DNA from: Candidatus Polarisedimenticolaceae bacterium | Lineage (GTDB): Bacteria > Acidobacteriota > Polarisedimenticolia > Polarisedimenticolales > DASRJG01 | Reading direction: 5' to 3' | DNA: 45,611 nucleotides | Assembly (NCBI GenBank): GCA_036376135.1 | Contig: DASVAW010000008.1 | Span: forward strand, 1 to 45,611 | Shown: in pieces, positions 26,025-34,795 of the stretch | How positions within the stretch are numbered: position 1 is the stretch's first letter | How the letters are laid out: the number at the start of each line of letters is the position of its first letter | The notes under the pieces: model-generated | What the model was told of the DNA's origin: nothing | The model's input: only the letters and a program-made list of their open reading frames with translations | Database searches by the model: none | Position numbers and translations under genes: made by a program

Positions 26025-26515
26025 GCCCGCTCGACGCGTTGCTCGCCCTCCACGCGGAGGTCGATCGCGAGGCGGCGGGGACCGCCGCGAAGCACCCCGG
26101 CCGACTCCAGTGCCGCCGGGGGTGCGCGGCGTGTTGCGTGGACGGGATCACCGTCTTCGAGGTCGAGGCCGGGCGGATCCGACGCAACGCCCCCGAGGTG
26201 CTGATGCAGCCCCCGCATCCCGAGGGGGCGTGCGCCTTCCTCGACGCCGAAGCGGCCTGCCGGATCTACGCCGACCGGCCGTACGTGTGCCGCACGCAGG
26301 GGCTCCCGCTCCGCTGGCTCGAGGAGCGCGGCGACGACGTCGTCGAGATGCGGGACATCTGCCCCCTCAACGAGGCCGGCACTCCCCTCGAGGAGCTCGA
26401 TCCGGCGGACTGCTGGTCGATCGGTCCCTACGAGGAACGGCTTCAGGCGATCGCGGCGGCGTTCGATCCGGGGATGCGGCGCGTGACGCTGCGGAGCCTG
26501 CTCCGCACGGGCTAG
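26021..26515 (+). CDS. YkgJ-family CxxxCC zinc/iron-chelating domain protein
   Basis: 164 residues, ATG overlapping the symporter stop. The motif CRRGCAACC (about 27-35) and later Cys in CAFLD, CRIYADRPYVC and ICPLN give the eight-Cys pattern of YkgJ proteins, which is thought to hold Fe-S or Zn. Function is unknown in general. It is a soluble cytoplasmic protein by composition. Coupling to an amino-acid symporter is a weak hint only. Confidence 0.9.
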   Translation: MSPLDALLALHAEVDREAAGTAAKHPGRLQCRRGCAACCVDGITVFEVEAGRIRRNAPEVLMQPPHPEGACAFLDAEAACRIYADRPYVCRTQGLPLRWLEERGDDVVEMRDICPLNEAGTPLEELDPADCWSIGPYEERLQAIAAAFDPGMRRVTLRSLLRTG

Positions 26516-26582
26516 GACCAACGTCCCATTTCCCGATCCCCGGCCGCGCCGTAGCCTCCGATGGACCACCAAGGAGGCTCTC

Positions 26583-27371
26583 ATGAAGCGAATCCTGACC
26601 GCCAGTCTGCTCGTCGCCGCGACCGGTGTCGCGGCCGCCGCTCCGCCCGCCGACATCTGCGCCGACTCCGCCTCGTCGACGACCGTCAAGGAGTCCTTCT
26701 CCAAGGACTCGAACGCCGCCGGCTGGTCGTTCAGCCGCGGGAGCGCCCGCGAGGGGATCGACCCCAAGGGAGGCAACCCCGGCGCGTTCCTCCACAACTC
26801 CTTCGTCACCGCGGGGTATCCCGTCGCGTCGACCGACCCGGCGATCCTCTCCGCCTTCACCGGCGACTTCCGGGCGCGGGGCGTCGGCGCGATCGGAGCG
26901 GACTTCATCGCCTTCCGCGCCAGCCTCAACACCTTCGAGGAGCGCTACATCAGCGTGATGCTCGTGAACAACGAGGGGACGCCCGGCGATCCGTACGACG
27001 ACTGCTACGTCTTCTTCACCGGCGACACCTCGATGCCGAACCCGAAGGAGCAGAACAAGCCGTCGTTCCTCTCCTACGACTTCGCGATCCCGTCGCAGAG
27101 CGCGGGGCTGCCGTCCCCGAACCGCACGGACTGCACCGAAGGGGACTGCGTCTACATGTCCTGCCCCGACCTGGGCGTTCCCTGCTGGGGATGGTCGAAG
27201 CCCACGATCACCAACTGCCCGACCGGCGACGACGCGAACGCCACCTGGGAGCGCGTGATCTCCCACGTGGACGAGGTCCACATCACCTTCCAGCACCCGG
27301 AGTACTTCAGCCTGCTCCAGGACTGGAACGTCGGCATGGACAACGCGCGGATCACGACCTGCGGTCAGTAG
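26583..27371 (+). CDS. Secreted protein, laminin-B/beta-sandwich-like
   Basis: 262 residues, ATG with AAGGAGG 5 bases upstream. The signal peptide is MKRILTASLLVAATGVAAAA. The mature part shows GWSFSRGSAREGIDPKGGNPGAFLHNSF and ends DWNVGMDNARITTCG. This layout is like laminin-B/domain-IV-type carbohydrate-binding sandwiches in bacterial exoproteins, but I do not place it firmly. It holds eight Cys, which suggests disulfides outside the cell. Its last 20 bases overlap the DMT transporter gene tail-to-tail. Confidence 0.8.
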   Translation: MKRILTASLLVAATGVAAAAPPADICADSASSTTVKESFSKDSNAAGWSFSRGSAREGIDPKGGNPGAFLHNSFVTAGYPVASTDPAILSAFTGDFRARGVGAIGADFIAFRASLNTFEERYISVMLVNNEGTPGDPYDDCYVFFTGDTSMPNPKEQNKPSFLSYDFAIPSQSAGLPSPNRTDCTEGDCVYMSCPDLGVPCWGWSKPTITNCPTGDDANATWERVISHVDEVHITFQHPEYFSLLQDWNVGMDNARITTCGQ

Positions 27372-28314
27372 CCCCCCGGGGGGCGGTGCGGCCGAGAAGG
27401 CCCACCGCCCCCGTCACGAGCGCCGCGCCGCCGATCGACGCCGCGTCCGGCACCGTCCCGAACATCAGCCAGCCGAAGGCGAGCCCGAAGACGGGTCCGG
27501 TCAACGTGACCGCCGTCGCCTTCGCCGCCGCCACGCGCGCGAGCCCCAGCGTCAGCGCCACCTGACCGAGCAGCGCCGACGCCGTCACGAGCAGGTGTCC
27601 CGCCACCTCGGTCCCGTTCCTCGGAAGCGACGCGTTCCCCGCCGCCACCGCCGCGACGAACGACGGCACGATCGTCGCGAGCGGGAACCACACGAGGATC
27701 GTGATCGGGTGCTCGGACTTCGCGAGGTCGCGCACGGTCATGTACGCGAGGGCCGAAAGCAGCGACCCGGCGACTCCGACGAGCCCCGCGACGCGGAAGT
27801 CCCCCGTGGGGCGGACGATGAGCGCGATCCCCGCGAGCGCGAGCGCGACGAGCGCCCAGTGCGCGCCGCCGCTTCGCTCGCGAAGGAGCAGGGGCGCGAG
27901 CGCGGCGACGAAGGCGGGGTGGCTGTACTGCAGGAGCACCGCGTCGCCCAGGGGCAGGTGCTGCACCGAGAAGAAGTAGCAGGAGAGGGCGAGGTACCCG
28001 AAGATCCCGCGCAGGAGCAGGCGTCCGGGCCGCCTCCCCCGGATCGGGGCCCCGGAGCTGCGCGCGAGGGTGACGAAGACCGCCGCCATCATCACGCCGC
28101 GCGAGAACACCACCGCCTGCGTCGGCGTGTCGGGGAGGTACTTCTTCACGAACGCGGCCATCAGCGCGAAGAGGGCGGCCGAGGCGATCATCAGCGTCAC
28201 GCCGCCGCGCGCGCTCTCTCCGGGGGGCTTGCCCTCGCGCAGCGCCGTCCAGACGTCGGCGAGCCCGGTGAGCAGGAGGGAGCGGGGAGCCCGCAGCCAC
28301 GAGGGAGGGATCAC
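27352..28314 (-). CDS. EamA/DMT-family transporter
   Basis: 320 residues, GTG start overlapping the kinase stop (GTGA). Ten hydrophobic helices form two EamA repeats. The first half has LFALMAAFVKKYLPDTPTQ and YLALSCYFFSVQHLPLGDAVLLQY, the second VTASALLGQVALTLGLARVAAAKA and TGPVFGLAFGWLMFG. DMT members export or exchange amino acids, nucleotides or drugs. Coupling to a kinase/ECF pair is unusual. The substrate is unknown. Confidence 0.88.
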   Translation of the reverse strand: MIPPSWLRAPRSLLLTGLADVWTALREGKPPGESARGGVTLMIASAALFALMAAFVKKYLPDTPTQAVVFSRGVMMAAVFVTLARSSGAPIRGRRPGRLLLRGIFGYLALSCYFFSVQHLPLGDAVLLQYSHPAFVAALAPLLLRERSGGAHWALVALALAGIALIVRPTGDFRVAGLVGVAGSLLSALAYMTVRDLAKSEHPITILVWFPLATIVPSFVAAVAAGNASLPRNGTEVAGHLLVTASALLGQVALTLGLARVAAAKATAVTLTGPVFGLAFGWLMFGTVPDAASIGGAALVTGAVGLLGRTAPRGATDRRS

Positions 28315-30917
28315 GGCGCCTGCTGCGCCTCGACGCGCCGGGAGACGATCTCGCGCAGCCGCTCGAGGCGGGGGTCCCCCCGCAGCGGCTCGAGCTCCGG
28401 GTCCGCGAGGAACTCGGCGCCGCCCCAGCCGCGATCGACGAGGGCGCCCAGGAAATGGAGCGCTTCCGCGCGTCGACCCGCGCGGAGGTGCATCGCGGCG
28501 AGCAGCTCCAGGGCCTGGTAGGAGTAGTCGTTGGACGGGCCGAGCGAGGCGTCCCAGGCGTAGGTCGCCCGCAGGAGCGTCGCCTCCGCCTGCACCGCGC
28601 GGGCGGGGATCGCCGCGTAGATCCTGCCGAGTCCGAACGCCGCGAGGATCGTCTGCGGGTTCGAGGGGCCCAGCGTCCGGTCGCACGCCTCGAGGGTCTG
28701 CTCCCCGAGCTTCGCCGCCTCCCAGGGGCGGCCGAGGTCCAGCAGGAGGATCGAGATCTCGCGCTGGGTGCTCAACACGTCCGGGTGCCGATCCCCGAGG
28801 ACGCGCCGCTGGGCGGTCGCGATCGACTCCATGAGGACCCGCGCCTCCTCGTACCGGCGGTGGTCCCTCAGATCGGTCGCGTAGTTCATCCCGGTGCCGA
28901 GGGTGTCCTTGTGATCGGGGCCGAGGGCGCGGCGCATGTTGTCGTACGCCCAGCGCCGGAGCTCGAGCCCCTCGTCCTTCTTGCCGATGTTGTCGAGCGC
29001 GTTCGCGAGGTTGTTCGCGAGTCCCAGGGTGAAGCGGTCCGAGTCGCCGAGCGTGCGCTGGGAGGCTTCGAACGCCTCGCGGTAGAGGGGCTCGGCCTGG
29101 GCGAAGCGGCCGGTGGTGTGCCACAGGCTCGCGACGGCGTTCGCGGCGCGCAGGGTGTCCGGGTGCCCCATGCCGAGCGAAGCCCTCCGACGCCCGAGCA
29201 CGTCGACGAGCATCGGCTCGGCTTCGGCGTACCTCCCGAGCCTCCAGAGGATCGTGGCCCAGTCCGTTCTCGCGGAAAGCGACTCCTCGTCGTCCTCGCC
29301 CTTGAACCGCACGGTGTCCTCGTACGCCTCCCGGTGCAGCGGCTCGGCCTCGTGGTAGAGGCCGAGATTCTCGTAGACGTCGCCGAGCGTGCGCTTGAGG
29401 CGCGCGCGGACGAGCGAAGGCTCGGGCATCTTCTCGTCGATCGACTTCGCGCCCCGGTCGAGGATCTCCCGCGCGGTGATGTCCCCCCCGCGCGAGACGT
29501 TGGGGTCCGCGACCTTGAACAGGTCGGTCAGGAACTGCGACACCTGCCGCGAGGTCTCCGCCTCCGTGTTCGCGCGATCGCGCTCGTGGGTGACGCGCGC
29601 GTTCTGCACCCCCATCGTCACCGCGAAGCCGAGCAGGCTCGCCATCGCGATCGCGAGCGCGCCCACGGCGAGCTTGTTCCGGCGGACGAACTTCCCCGCC
29701 CGGTAGAACAACGTGTCCGGGCGCGCGGAGACCGGTCGCCCGTCCAGGTGGCGCTGCACGTCGTCGACGAGACCGGCGACCGAGGCGTACCGCCGCTCGG
29801 GCTCCTTGCGCAGGGCGGTCAGGATGATCGTGTCGAGGTCGCCCTGCAGCTCCCCCGCGAGGCGGGCGGGGGTCGTCCCGCGAAGGCGCGCGACCTCCTC
29901 GGCGGCGGCGCCGCCGTCGAGCCCGGCGGCGGGGTCGAGCGTCGGGTCGGCGATCGCCGCGCTCGGCCGGGTCGGCTCGTCCTCCATCACCGCGCGGGCG
30001 ATCTGCTCCGGCGCGCGGTTCGCGCCGGCGCGGTACGGGGTGCGGCCGGTGAGCAATCGATACAGGAGCAGCCCGAGCTGGTAGACGTCCGAGGAGATCG
30101 TGACCGCGCCTCCGGAGAGCTGCTCGGGGCTCGCCCAGGCCGGGGTCATCGGGCGGGCGCCGGTGTGGGTCGCCTCACCGGCGGAGTCGTCGTCGAGGAC
30201 CTTGGCGATGCCGAAGTCGAGGAGCTTGGGGTGGCCTCCCTCGGTGACGAGGATGTTCGACGGCTTGATGTCCCGGTGGACGATGAGGTTCCGGTGGGCC
30301 TCGTGGACCGCCTTGGCGACCCGCAGGAACAGTCGCAGCCTCGCCGGGAGATCGAGGCGGTACGTGTCGCACCACGCGTCGATGGGTTTGCCGTCCACGA
30401 ACTCCATCACGAGGTACGGGCGGCCCTCGGCGTCCACGCCGCCGTCGAGCAGGTGCGCGATGTCGGGGTGGGTGACCCTGGCGAGGATGCGCCGCTCGCG
30501 CTCGAACCGGCGGAGGACGTCGTCCGAGTCGACGCCCCGCTTGATCCGCTTGAGCGCGACCCGCTGCTCGAACGCGCCGTCGGCGCGCTCGGCGAGGTGG
30601 ACGACCCCCATGCCGCCGCGGCCGACCTCGCGCAGGATCCGGTAGCGTCCGACGAACGTCCCCGCCTCGAGGGGGGCGTCCTCGTCGATGTCGCGGACCA
30701 CGCGGTCCCACAGCGGTCCCTCGAGGGCCCCCGCCGCGCGGATCCCGGAGGCTTCGCCGTCGTCGGACGTCGAGGCGAGCAGGCGGTCGACGAGCGCCTT
30801 CAGCGCCGCGTCGCCGCCGCACTGCGCTTCGACGAAGGCCTCGCGTTCGCGCGGAGGCAGGTCGAGGGCGGCGTCGAAGATCCGGTCCGCGCGCCTCCGG
30901 CGCTCGGCCGTGTCCAT
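28311..30917 (-). CDS. Ser/Thr protein kinase with transmembrane helix and C-terminal TPR array
   Basis: 868 residues, ATG one base after the ECF sigma stop. Kinase domain residues about 91-400: GRGGMGVVHLAE (glycine loop), Lys123 in VALKRIK, HRDIKPSN (Asp216), DFGIAK (234-239) and WASPEQLSG. A membrane helix lies at 416-436. The last 430 residues are TPR repeats of the kind GRYAEAEPMLVDVL and GRFAQAEPLYREAF. This is the Pkn/STK-TPR family of Acidobacteriota, Planctomycetota and relatives. It probably senses an external cue through the TPR part and signals inside. It is co-transcribed with an ECF factor, which may be its output. Confidence 0.95.
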   Translation of the reverse strand: MDTAERRRRADRIFDAALDLPPREREAFVEAQCGGDAALKALVDRLLASTSDDGEASGIRAAGALEGPLWDRVVRDIDEDAPLEAGTFVGRYRILREVGRGGMGVVHLAERADGAFEQRVALKRIKRGVDSDDVLRRFERERRILARVTHPDIAHLLDGGVDAEGRPYLVMEFVDGKPIDAWCDTYRLDLPARLRLFLRVAKAVHEAHRNLIVHRDIKPSNILVTEGGHPKLLDFGIAKVLDDDSAGEATHTGARPMTPAWASPEQLSGGAVTISSDVYQLGLLLYRLLTGRTPYRAGANRAPEQIARAVMEDEPTRPSAAIADPTLDPAAGLDGGAAAEEVARLRGTTPARLAGELQGDLDTIILTALRKEPERRYASVAGLVDDVQRHLDGRPVSARPDTLFYRAGKFVRRNKLAVGALAIAMASLLGFAVTMGVQNARVTHERDRANTEAETSRQVSQFLTDLFKVADPNVSRGGDITAREILDRGAKSIDEKMPEPSLVRARLKRTLGDVYENLGLYHEAEPLHREAYEDTVRFKGEDDEESLSARTDWATILWRLGRYAEAEPMLVDVLGRRRASLGMGHPDTLRAANAVASLWHTTGRFAQAEPLYREAFEASQRTLGDSDRFTLGLANNLANALDNIGKKDEGLELRRWAYDNMRRALGPDHKDTLGTGMNYATDLRDHRRYEEARVLMESIATAQRRVLGDRHPDVLSTQREISILLLDLGRPWEAAKLGEQTLEACDRTLGPSNPQTILAAFGLGRIYAAIPARAVQAEATLLRATYAWDASLGPSNDYSYQALELLAAMHLRAGRRAEALHFLGALVDRGWGGAEFLADPELEPLRGDPRLERLREIVSRRVEAQQAP

Positions 30918-30918
30918 C

Positions 30919-31500
30919 TCACGCCTCTCCGGGGGAAGCCTGCCCCTCGAGCTCCTCGCGAAGCCACGCGCGTGCGCGCATCCAGTCGCGCTGCACGGTC
31001 CGCGTGGTGATGCCGAGCGCGGCCGCCGTTTCCTCCTCGTCGAGTCCGGCGAAGAAACGGCACTCGACCACGCGCGCGAGGCGCGGCTCGAACTCCTCGA
31101 GCCTCGCGAGGGCGCGGTCGACGTCGAGGATCGCCTCCGCCTGGCTCTGCACCGGGATGTCGCGCTCCTCGAGGGGGAGCGCGCGCTCGCCGCCGCCGCG
31201 TTTCCCGGCGGCGTGGCGCCTCGCGTAGGAGATGATCACCTGGCGCATCGCGCGGGCCGCGACGGCGAGGAAGTGATTGCGGTCCTGGAAGCCCGCGCTC
31301 GCGGGCTCGACCAGCTTCAGGTAGGCCTCGTGGACGATCCCGGTCGTGCCGAGCGTGTGCCCCGACCGCTGGCGCCGCAGGTGCGCCCTGGCGATGCGAC
31401 GAAGGTCCTCGTAGACGATCGGGAACAGCCGGTCATAGGCCTCGCGATCCCCCTCGCGATACGCCTGCAGCAGCCGGGTCACCTCGCCGGACGCACTCAA
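30919..31500 (-). CDS. ECF-family RNA polymerase sigma factor linked to Ser/Thr kinase
   Basis: 193 residues from a TTG with GAGG 6 bases upstream. Region 2: EAYDRLFPIVYEDLRRIARAHLR, then GIVHEAYLKLVEP. Region 4: DEEETAAALGITTRTVQRDW. This matches the ECF group that lies beside STK-TPR genes, without a usual anti-sigma factor. Control is likely by phosphorylation from the adjacent kinase (inference from the family). Confidence 0.92.
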   Translation of the reverse strand: MSASGEVTRLLQAYREGDREAYDRLFPIVYEDLRRIARAHLRRQRSGHTLGTTGIVHEAYLKLVEPASAGFQDRNHFLAVAARAMRQVIISYARRHAAGKRGGGERALPLEERDIPVQSQAEAILDVDRALARLEEFEPRLARVVECRFFAGLDEEETAAALGITTRTVQRDWMRARAWLREELEGQASPGEA

Positions 31501-31551
31501 GTTCTACCTCTTCCAAGGCCCCTCGAGACGGTTCGGCGATTCTAGCAAGCC

Positions 31552-32943
31552 TCATCGCCACCGCGCGATGAAGAGGTTCGTGTCGCGGGAATTCGGGTCG
31601 GCGCGGTTCGACGCCCACACGAGCCACTTCCCGTCGGGGCTGAAGTAGGGGAAGCCGTCGAACCCGGGCGCGGTCGTGACCCTCTCGAGGGGGCCGCCGT
31701 CGCGGCTCACGAGGTAGAGGTCGAACTCGCGCCCCCCCGCGGTCGCGTTGGAGGCGAAGATCACCTGCTTCGAGTCCGGGGTGAAGTACGGGCAGAAGTT
31801 CGCCGCGCCGTTGTTGGTCAGCCGCCTGGGGTCCGACCCGTCGGCCTTCGCCACGTAGATCTCGACGTTCCTCGGCCGGACGAGCCCCTCGGCCAGGAGG
31901 GACCGGTACTCCGCGAGGGCCTCGCCTTCGGGGCGCCCCGCCCGCCAGACGATCTCGGAGCAGTCGGGGCTGTAGAAGGCGCCGCCGTCGTACCCGGGCG
32001 TGTGCGTGAGGCGCGTGACCGTCCCGTCGTCCCTGCGCTCGTAGAGCTCGAGGTCTCCGTCGCGCACCGACGTGAAGATCATCTTCCCGCCCTTGTGGCA
32101 CCATGTCGCCTCGGCGTCGTACCCCTTCCCGTCGGTGATCCGGGTCGCGTTCCTGCCGTCGGCGTCGGCGAGCCAGAGGTCGTAGGTGTCGTAGAGGGCC
32201 CAGACGTACCCCTTCGACCGGTCGGGGTCGGCGGGGCAGGGGTCGCCCCCGGCCTCGGTCGAGGCGTAGACGATCTTCTTCCCGTCGGGGTACGAGAAGT
32301 ACCCGCAGGTCGTGCGCCCCTTTCCGCTCGAGACCTGCGTCACCTCGCCGGTCGCGAGATCGAGCACGTATTGCCGGTCGCAACGGTTCGGAGCGACCGT
32401 CGCCTGGAAGATCAGCTTGGTGCCGTCGGGGCTGAAGTAGGCCTCGGCGTTCTCGCCGCCGAAGGTGAGCTGGCGAACGTCGGAGAGGCGTTCCTCGCCG
32501 GGGAAGGTCTTCCCGAACGGCTTGCCCGCGCGTACGACGAACGCGACGGCGTCCGGGTAGAAGACCTCGTCCTTGCCGAGGTCCACGATCCACCCGGCGG
32601 GGTCGCCCTTCTCGACCCGACGGACCGCCGTGATCTTCGCGCCCGGGTGCTCCTTCGCGAAACGCGACCACAACGGCGCGGGAAGGGCCGCGTAGCCCGC
32701 CTCGCGCTCGAGGCGCAGGAGCTCCCCTTGCGCCGAGATCCGGAGGAACGCGCGCCCCTTCGCCGTGGAGACCCGCAGCGCCCAGGGTTTCCCCTCCTCC
32801 TTCGGGAGGACGTGGCAGGAGGTGATCCGCCCGTCGGGAACGGCGGCCTTGGACGCGGCCATCACGGCCGAGGGGCACTCGCCGGCGAAGGCGGTGGAGG
32901 CGAGCGAGAGGGCGAGGACGAGCGGCGCGAGCGGACGGTGCAT
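31552..32943 (-). CDS. Secreted TolB-like PD40 beta-propeller protein
   Basis: 463 residues, ATG with GGAGGAG 5 bases upstream. Signal peptide MHRPLAPLVLALSLASTAFA. A first domain (about 25-140) precedes PD40 repeats with the typical AYFSPDGTKLIFQA, GYFSYPDGKKIVYAS, AFYSPDCSEIVWRA, PYFTPDSKQVIFAS and PYFSPDGKWLVWAS. Each gives one propeller blade. Such proteins bind cell-wall polymers or substrates; no enzyme motif is seen. It follows the next gene on the same strand by 117 bases. Confidence 0.9.
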   Translation of the reverse strand: MHRPLAPLVLALSLASTAFAGECPSAVMAASKAAVPDGRITSCHVLPKEEGKPWALRVSTAKGRAFLRISAQGELLRLEREAGYAALPAPLWSRFAKEHPGAKITAVRRVEKGDPAGWIVDLGKDEVFYPDAVAFVVRAGKPFGKTFPGEERLSDVRQLTFGGENAEAYFSPDGTKLIFQATVAPNRCDRQYVLDLATGEVTQVSSGKGRTTCGYFSYPDGKKIVYASTEAGGDPCPADPDRSKGYVWALYDTYDLWLADADGRNATRITDGKGYDAEATWCHKGGKMIFTSVRDGDLELYERRDDGTVTRLTHTPGYDGGAFYSPDCSEIVWRAGRPEGEALAEYRSLLAEGLVRPRNVEIYVAKADGSDPRRLTNNGAANFCPYFTPDSKQVIFASNATAGGREFDLYLVSRDGGPLERVTTAPGFDGFPYFSPDGKWLVWASNRADPNSRDTNLFIARWR

Positions 32944-33003
32944 CGGGTCTCCTCCGGAGCGCGCCATTCTAGCGGCGAGGAGACGCGGGCCTGCGGGAGG
33001 GAA

Positions 33004-33054
33004 CGAACGCGGCGGCATGGGGCGCCTGCGCGTCCCATGCCGCCGCCCGGTTCG
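33004..33054 (-). terminator. Strong stem-loop downstream of the PD40-PKD protein gene
   Basis: Perfect 13-bp arms (33009-33021 and 33034-33046) with a 12-base loop, extended by CGAAC/GTTCG after a 3-base bulge. It lies 7 bases after the stop at 33061. No run of U follows on either strand, so it may act by structure or Rho rather than as a textbook terminator. Confidence 0.55.
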
Positions 33055-33060
33055 TCGGAA

Positions 33061-34665
33061 CTAGCGCTGCCGGCTGGCGCTGCCGCGGGGCACCGCCGAA
33101 CCCTTCTTCTTCGAGCCGCGTGCGGCGTCGGTCGCCTCCGCGCGGATGCCGCGCTGGTCGTGCGGGACGCGGATGTCCGCAGCGGCCTGCGAGGTGTTCT
33201 CCGAGGCGTCGGTCGCGCTGTACGTCGCGGTATACACGCGGCCGCTGCCGTTCCCCTTGCGCTCCGCGCGCACGAGGAAATCGAAGTCGGCGGTCCCCGC
33301 CGCGACCCCCTGGATGTCGTTCGGGAAGTTCCCGTCGCCGGTGTCGTTGTCGGGCTCGTTCGAGGTCACCGAGACGAGCTTCACCACGACCTCGGGGCTG
33401 CAGACGTCGGTCGCCTCCACGTTCGCGTGGATCCGCACCATCTTGTGGTTGGGGGGCCAGATCACGTTCGGGGTGACCTTGAGCCGGATCACCGGCGGAG
33501 TCGTGTCGACGATCACGAAGACGACCTCGACGGTCGCCGACTGCCCGACGGAGTCGGTGACCTGCAGCGTCACCGCGTGCGGGCCGAAGTCGAACGGCAC
33601 CGTCAGGTTCACGCCGGCGCCGAGGAAGACCTCGGTGTCGCTGCCGAAGTCCTCGAACCACTCGTAGAGGACGATGTCGCTCGTGGTGTCGGTGTCGTCC
33701 GGATCCGAGGATGCCGAGCCGTCCAGGGCGACGTCGGCTCCGGCCGGCGAGGTGCATTCGACCTCGCCGCCGTCCCCCGCGTCCGCGGTCGGCGGGGCGT
33801 TCTCGCCCGCGACGATCGACTGCCACGACGGAAGGGTCTGGTCTCCCTCGCCCCCGGTCACGAGCGCGAGGCCGTTGCCGTCGACGCCGATCGTCCAGAT
33901 CTCGAAGTCGGCCTCGGGAGCACCGGCGAACGCGAGGAGCAGGCCGTCCGGCGAGAAGGCCGGGGCGACCGCGGGGAAGCTCCCGTCGGTGAACGCGGCC
34001 GCATTGGCGCCGTCGAGGTCCATCGTCCACAAGGCCGCCTCGAGCGCGTCGGCGTCCCGCACGAACACGATCTTCGTGCCGTCGGGGGAGACGTCGGGAT
34101 CGCGGTCCGGGGCCGCGTCGTTGGTCAGGCGCGCCGGCGACGTGCCGTCGGGGTTGACGGAGTAGATCTCGAAGTTCCCGTCGCGGTCGGTGGCGAACAC
34201 GATCTTCGCGCCGTCCGGCGTCCACGTCGGCTCGGCGTCGACCGCGTCGTCGTCGGTGACGCGCGCAAGGCCGGTGCCGTCGGCGTTCGCGGACCAGAGA
34301 TCGACCCGGCCTGTCGCGATCTCCTCGCCGACGAAGACGAGCTTCGTCCCGTCCGCGCTCCACGCGGGGGAGGACAACGCGAACCCCGCGGCGGAGAGGA
34401 GGTCGGCGCTCGTGCCGGCCGCGAGATCGGCGACGCGCAGGACGCCGTCCGCGGCGTAGGCGATCCGGAGGGAGGCCGGCGCCCACGCGGGAGCCGCGCC
34501 CTCGACGAGGTCGCGCAGACCCGACCCGTCGGCGTTCACGACGGCGACCCGTGAGGAGTCTCCGTCGGGGGTCTGGAACGCGAGCCGTCCGTTGCCGCCC
34601 GGAGCGGCCGCCTGAACGGTCGAAGCCGCGACCGCAACGGTCGCGAGCAATGCCAGAATTTTCAT
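33061..34665 (-). CDS. Secreted PD40 beta-propeller/PKD protein with WPPNHK-type C-terminal domain
   Basis: 534 residues, ATG with AAGGAG 6 bases upstream. Signal peptide MKILALLATVAVAASTVQA. Residues about 28-290 are PD40 blades (PTWTPDGAKIVFATDRDGN, PDVSPDGTKIVFV). Residues 300-400 hold a PKD-like domain (NAPPTADAG, LDGSASSDPDD, HAVTLQVTDSVG). Residues about 405-510 are a repeat common in secreted proteins of this group: VIWPPNHKMV, VTSNEP, RAERKGNGSGRVYTATYSA and VPHDQRG. The tail is basic (GSKKKGSAVPRGSASRQR). It is probably surface-attached or released. Function is unknown. Confidence 0.88.
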   Translation of the reverse strand: MKILALLATVAVAASTVQAAAPGGNGRLAFQTPDGDSSRVAVVNADGSGLRDLVEGAAPAWAPASLRIAYAADGVLRVADLAAGTSADLLSAAGFALSSPAWSADGTKLVFVGEEIATGRVDLWSANADGTGLARVTDDDAVDAEPTWTPDGAKIVFATDRDGNFEIYSVNPDGTSPARLTNDAAPDRDPDVSPDGTKIVFVRDADALEAALWTMDLDGANAAAFTDGSFPAVAPAFSPDGLLLAFAGAPEADFEIWTIGVDGNGLALVTGGEGDQTLPSWQSIVAGENAPPTADAGDGGEVECTSPAGADVALDGSASSDPDDTDTTSDIVLYEWFEDFGSDTEVFLGAGVNLTVPFDFGPHAVTLQVTDSVGQSATVEVVFVIVDTTPPVIRLKVTPNVIWPPNHKMVRIHANVEATDVCSPEVVVKLVSVTSNEPDNDTGDGNFPNDIQGVAAGTADFDFLVRAERKGNGSGRVYTATYSATDASENTSQAAADIRVPHDQRGIRAEATDAARGSKKKGSAVPRGSASRQR

Positions 34666-34696
34666 GTGGAACTCCTTTAAGATCGGGGTCCACTGC

Positions 34697-34725
34697 ACGG
34701 TACGAAGGGCTCATTGCGACGGCAA
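34697..34725 (-). promoter_or_regulatory. Candidate sigma-70 promoter of the PD40-PKD gene
   Basis: On the minus strand TTGCCG (34720-34725) and TACCGT (34697-34702) are 17 bases apart and lie 32 bases before the ATG. Both boxes are only partial matches. Confidence 0.35.
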
Positions 34726-34734
34726 TAGCCAAAT

Positions 34735-34765
34735 GCGAAAACCCGCGCGATTGCGCGGGTTTCGC
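34735..34765 (-). terminator. Intrinsic terminator after the NO reductase gene
   Basis: On the minus strand CCCGCGC, loop AATC, GCGCGGG then TTTT; the stem is extended by GCGAAA/TTTCGC. It lies 30 bases after the norB stop at 34796 and ends the ric-norB unit. Confidence 0.75.
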
Positions 34766-34795
34766 AGGACTCCAAACCGGAAAACCCGTGAAACT

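Noticed and set aside
27372-27383. Perfect C6G6 palindrome just after the secreted protein stop
   Set aside because: It has no loop or U-run and lies within the coding end of the DMT transporter, so it is likely a by-product of Pro/Gly codons rather than a terminator.
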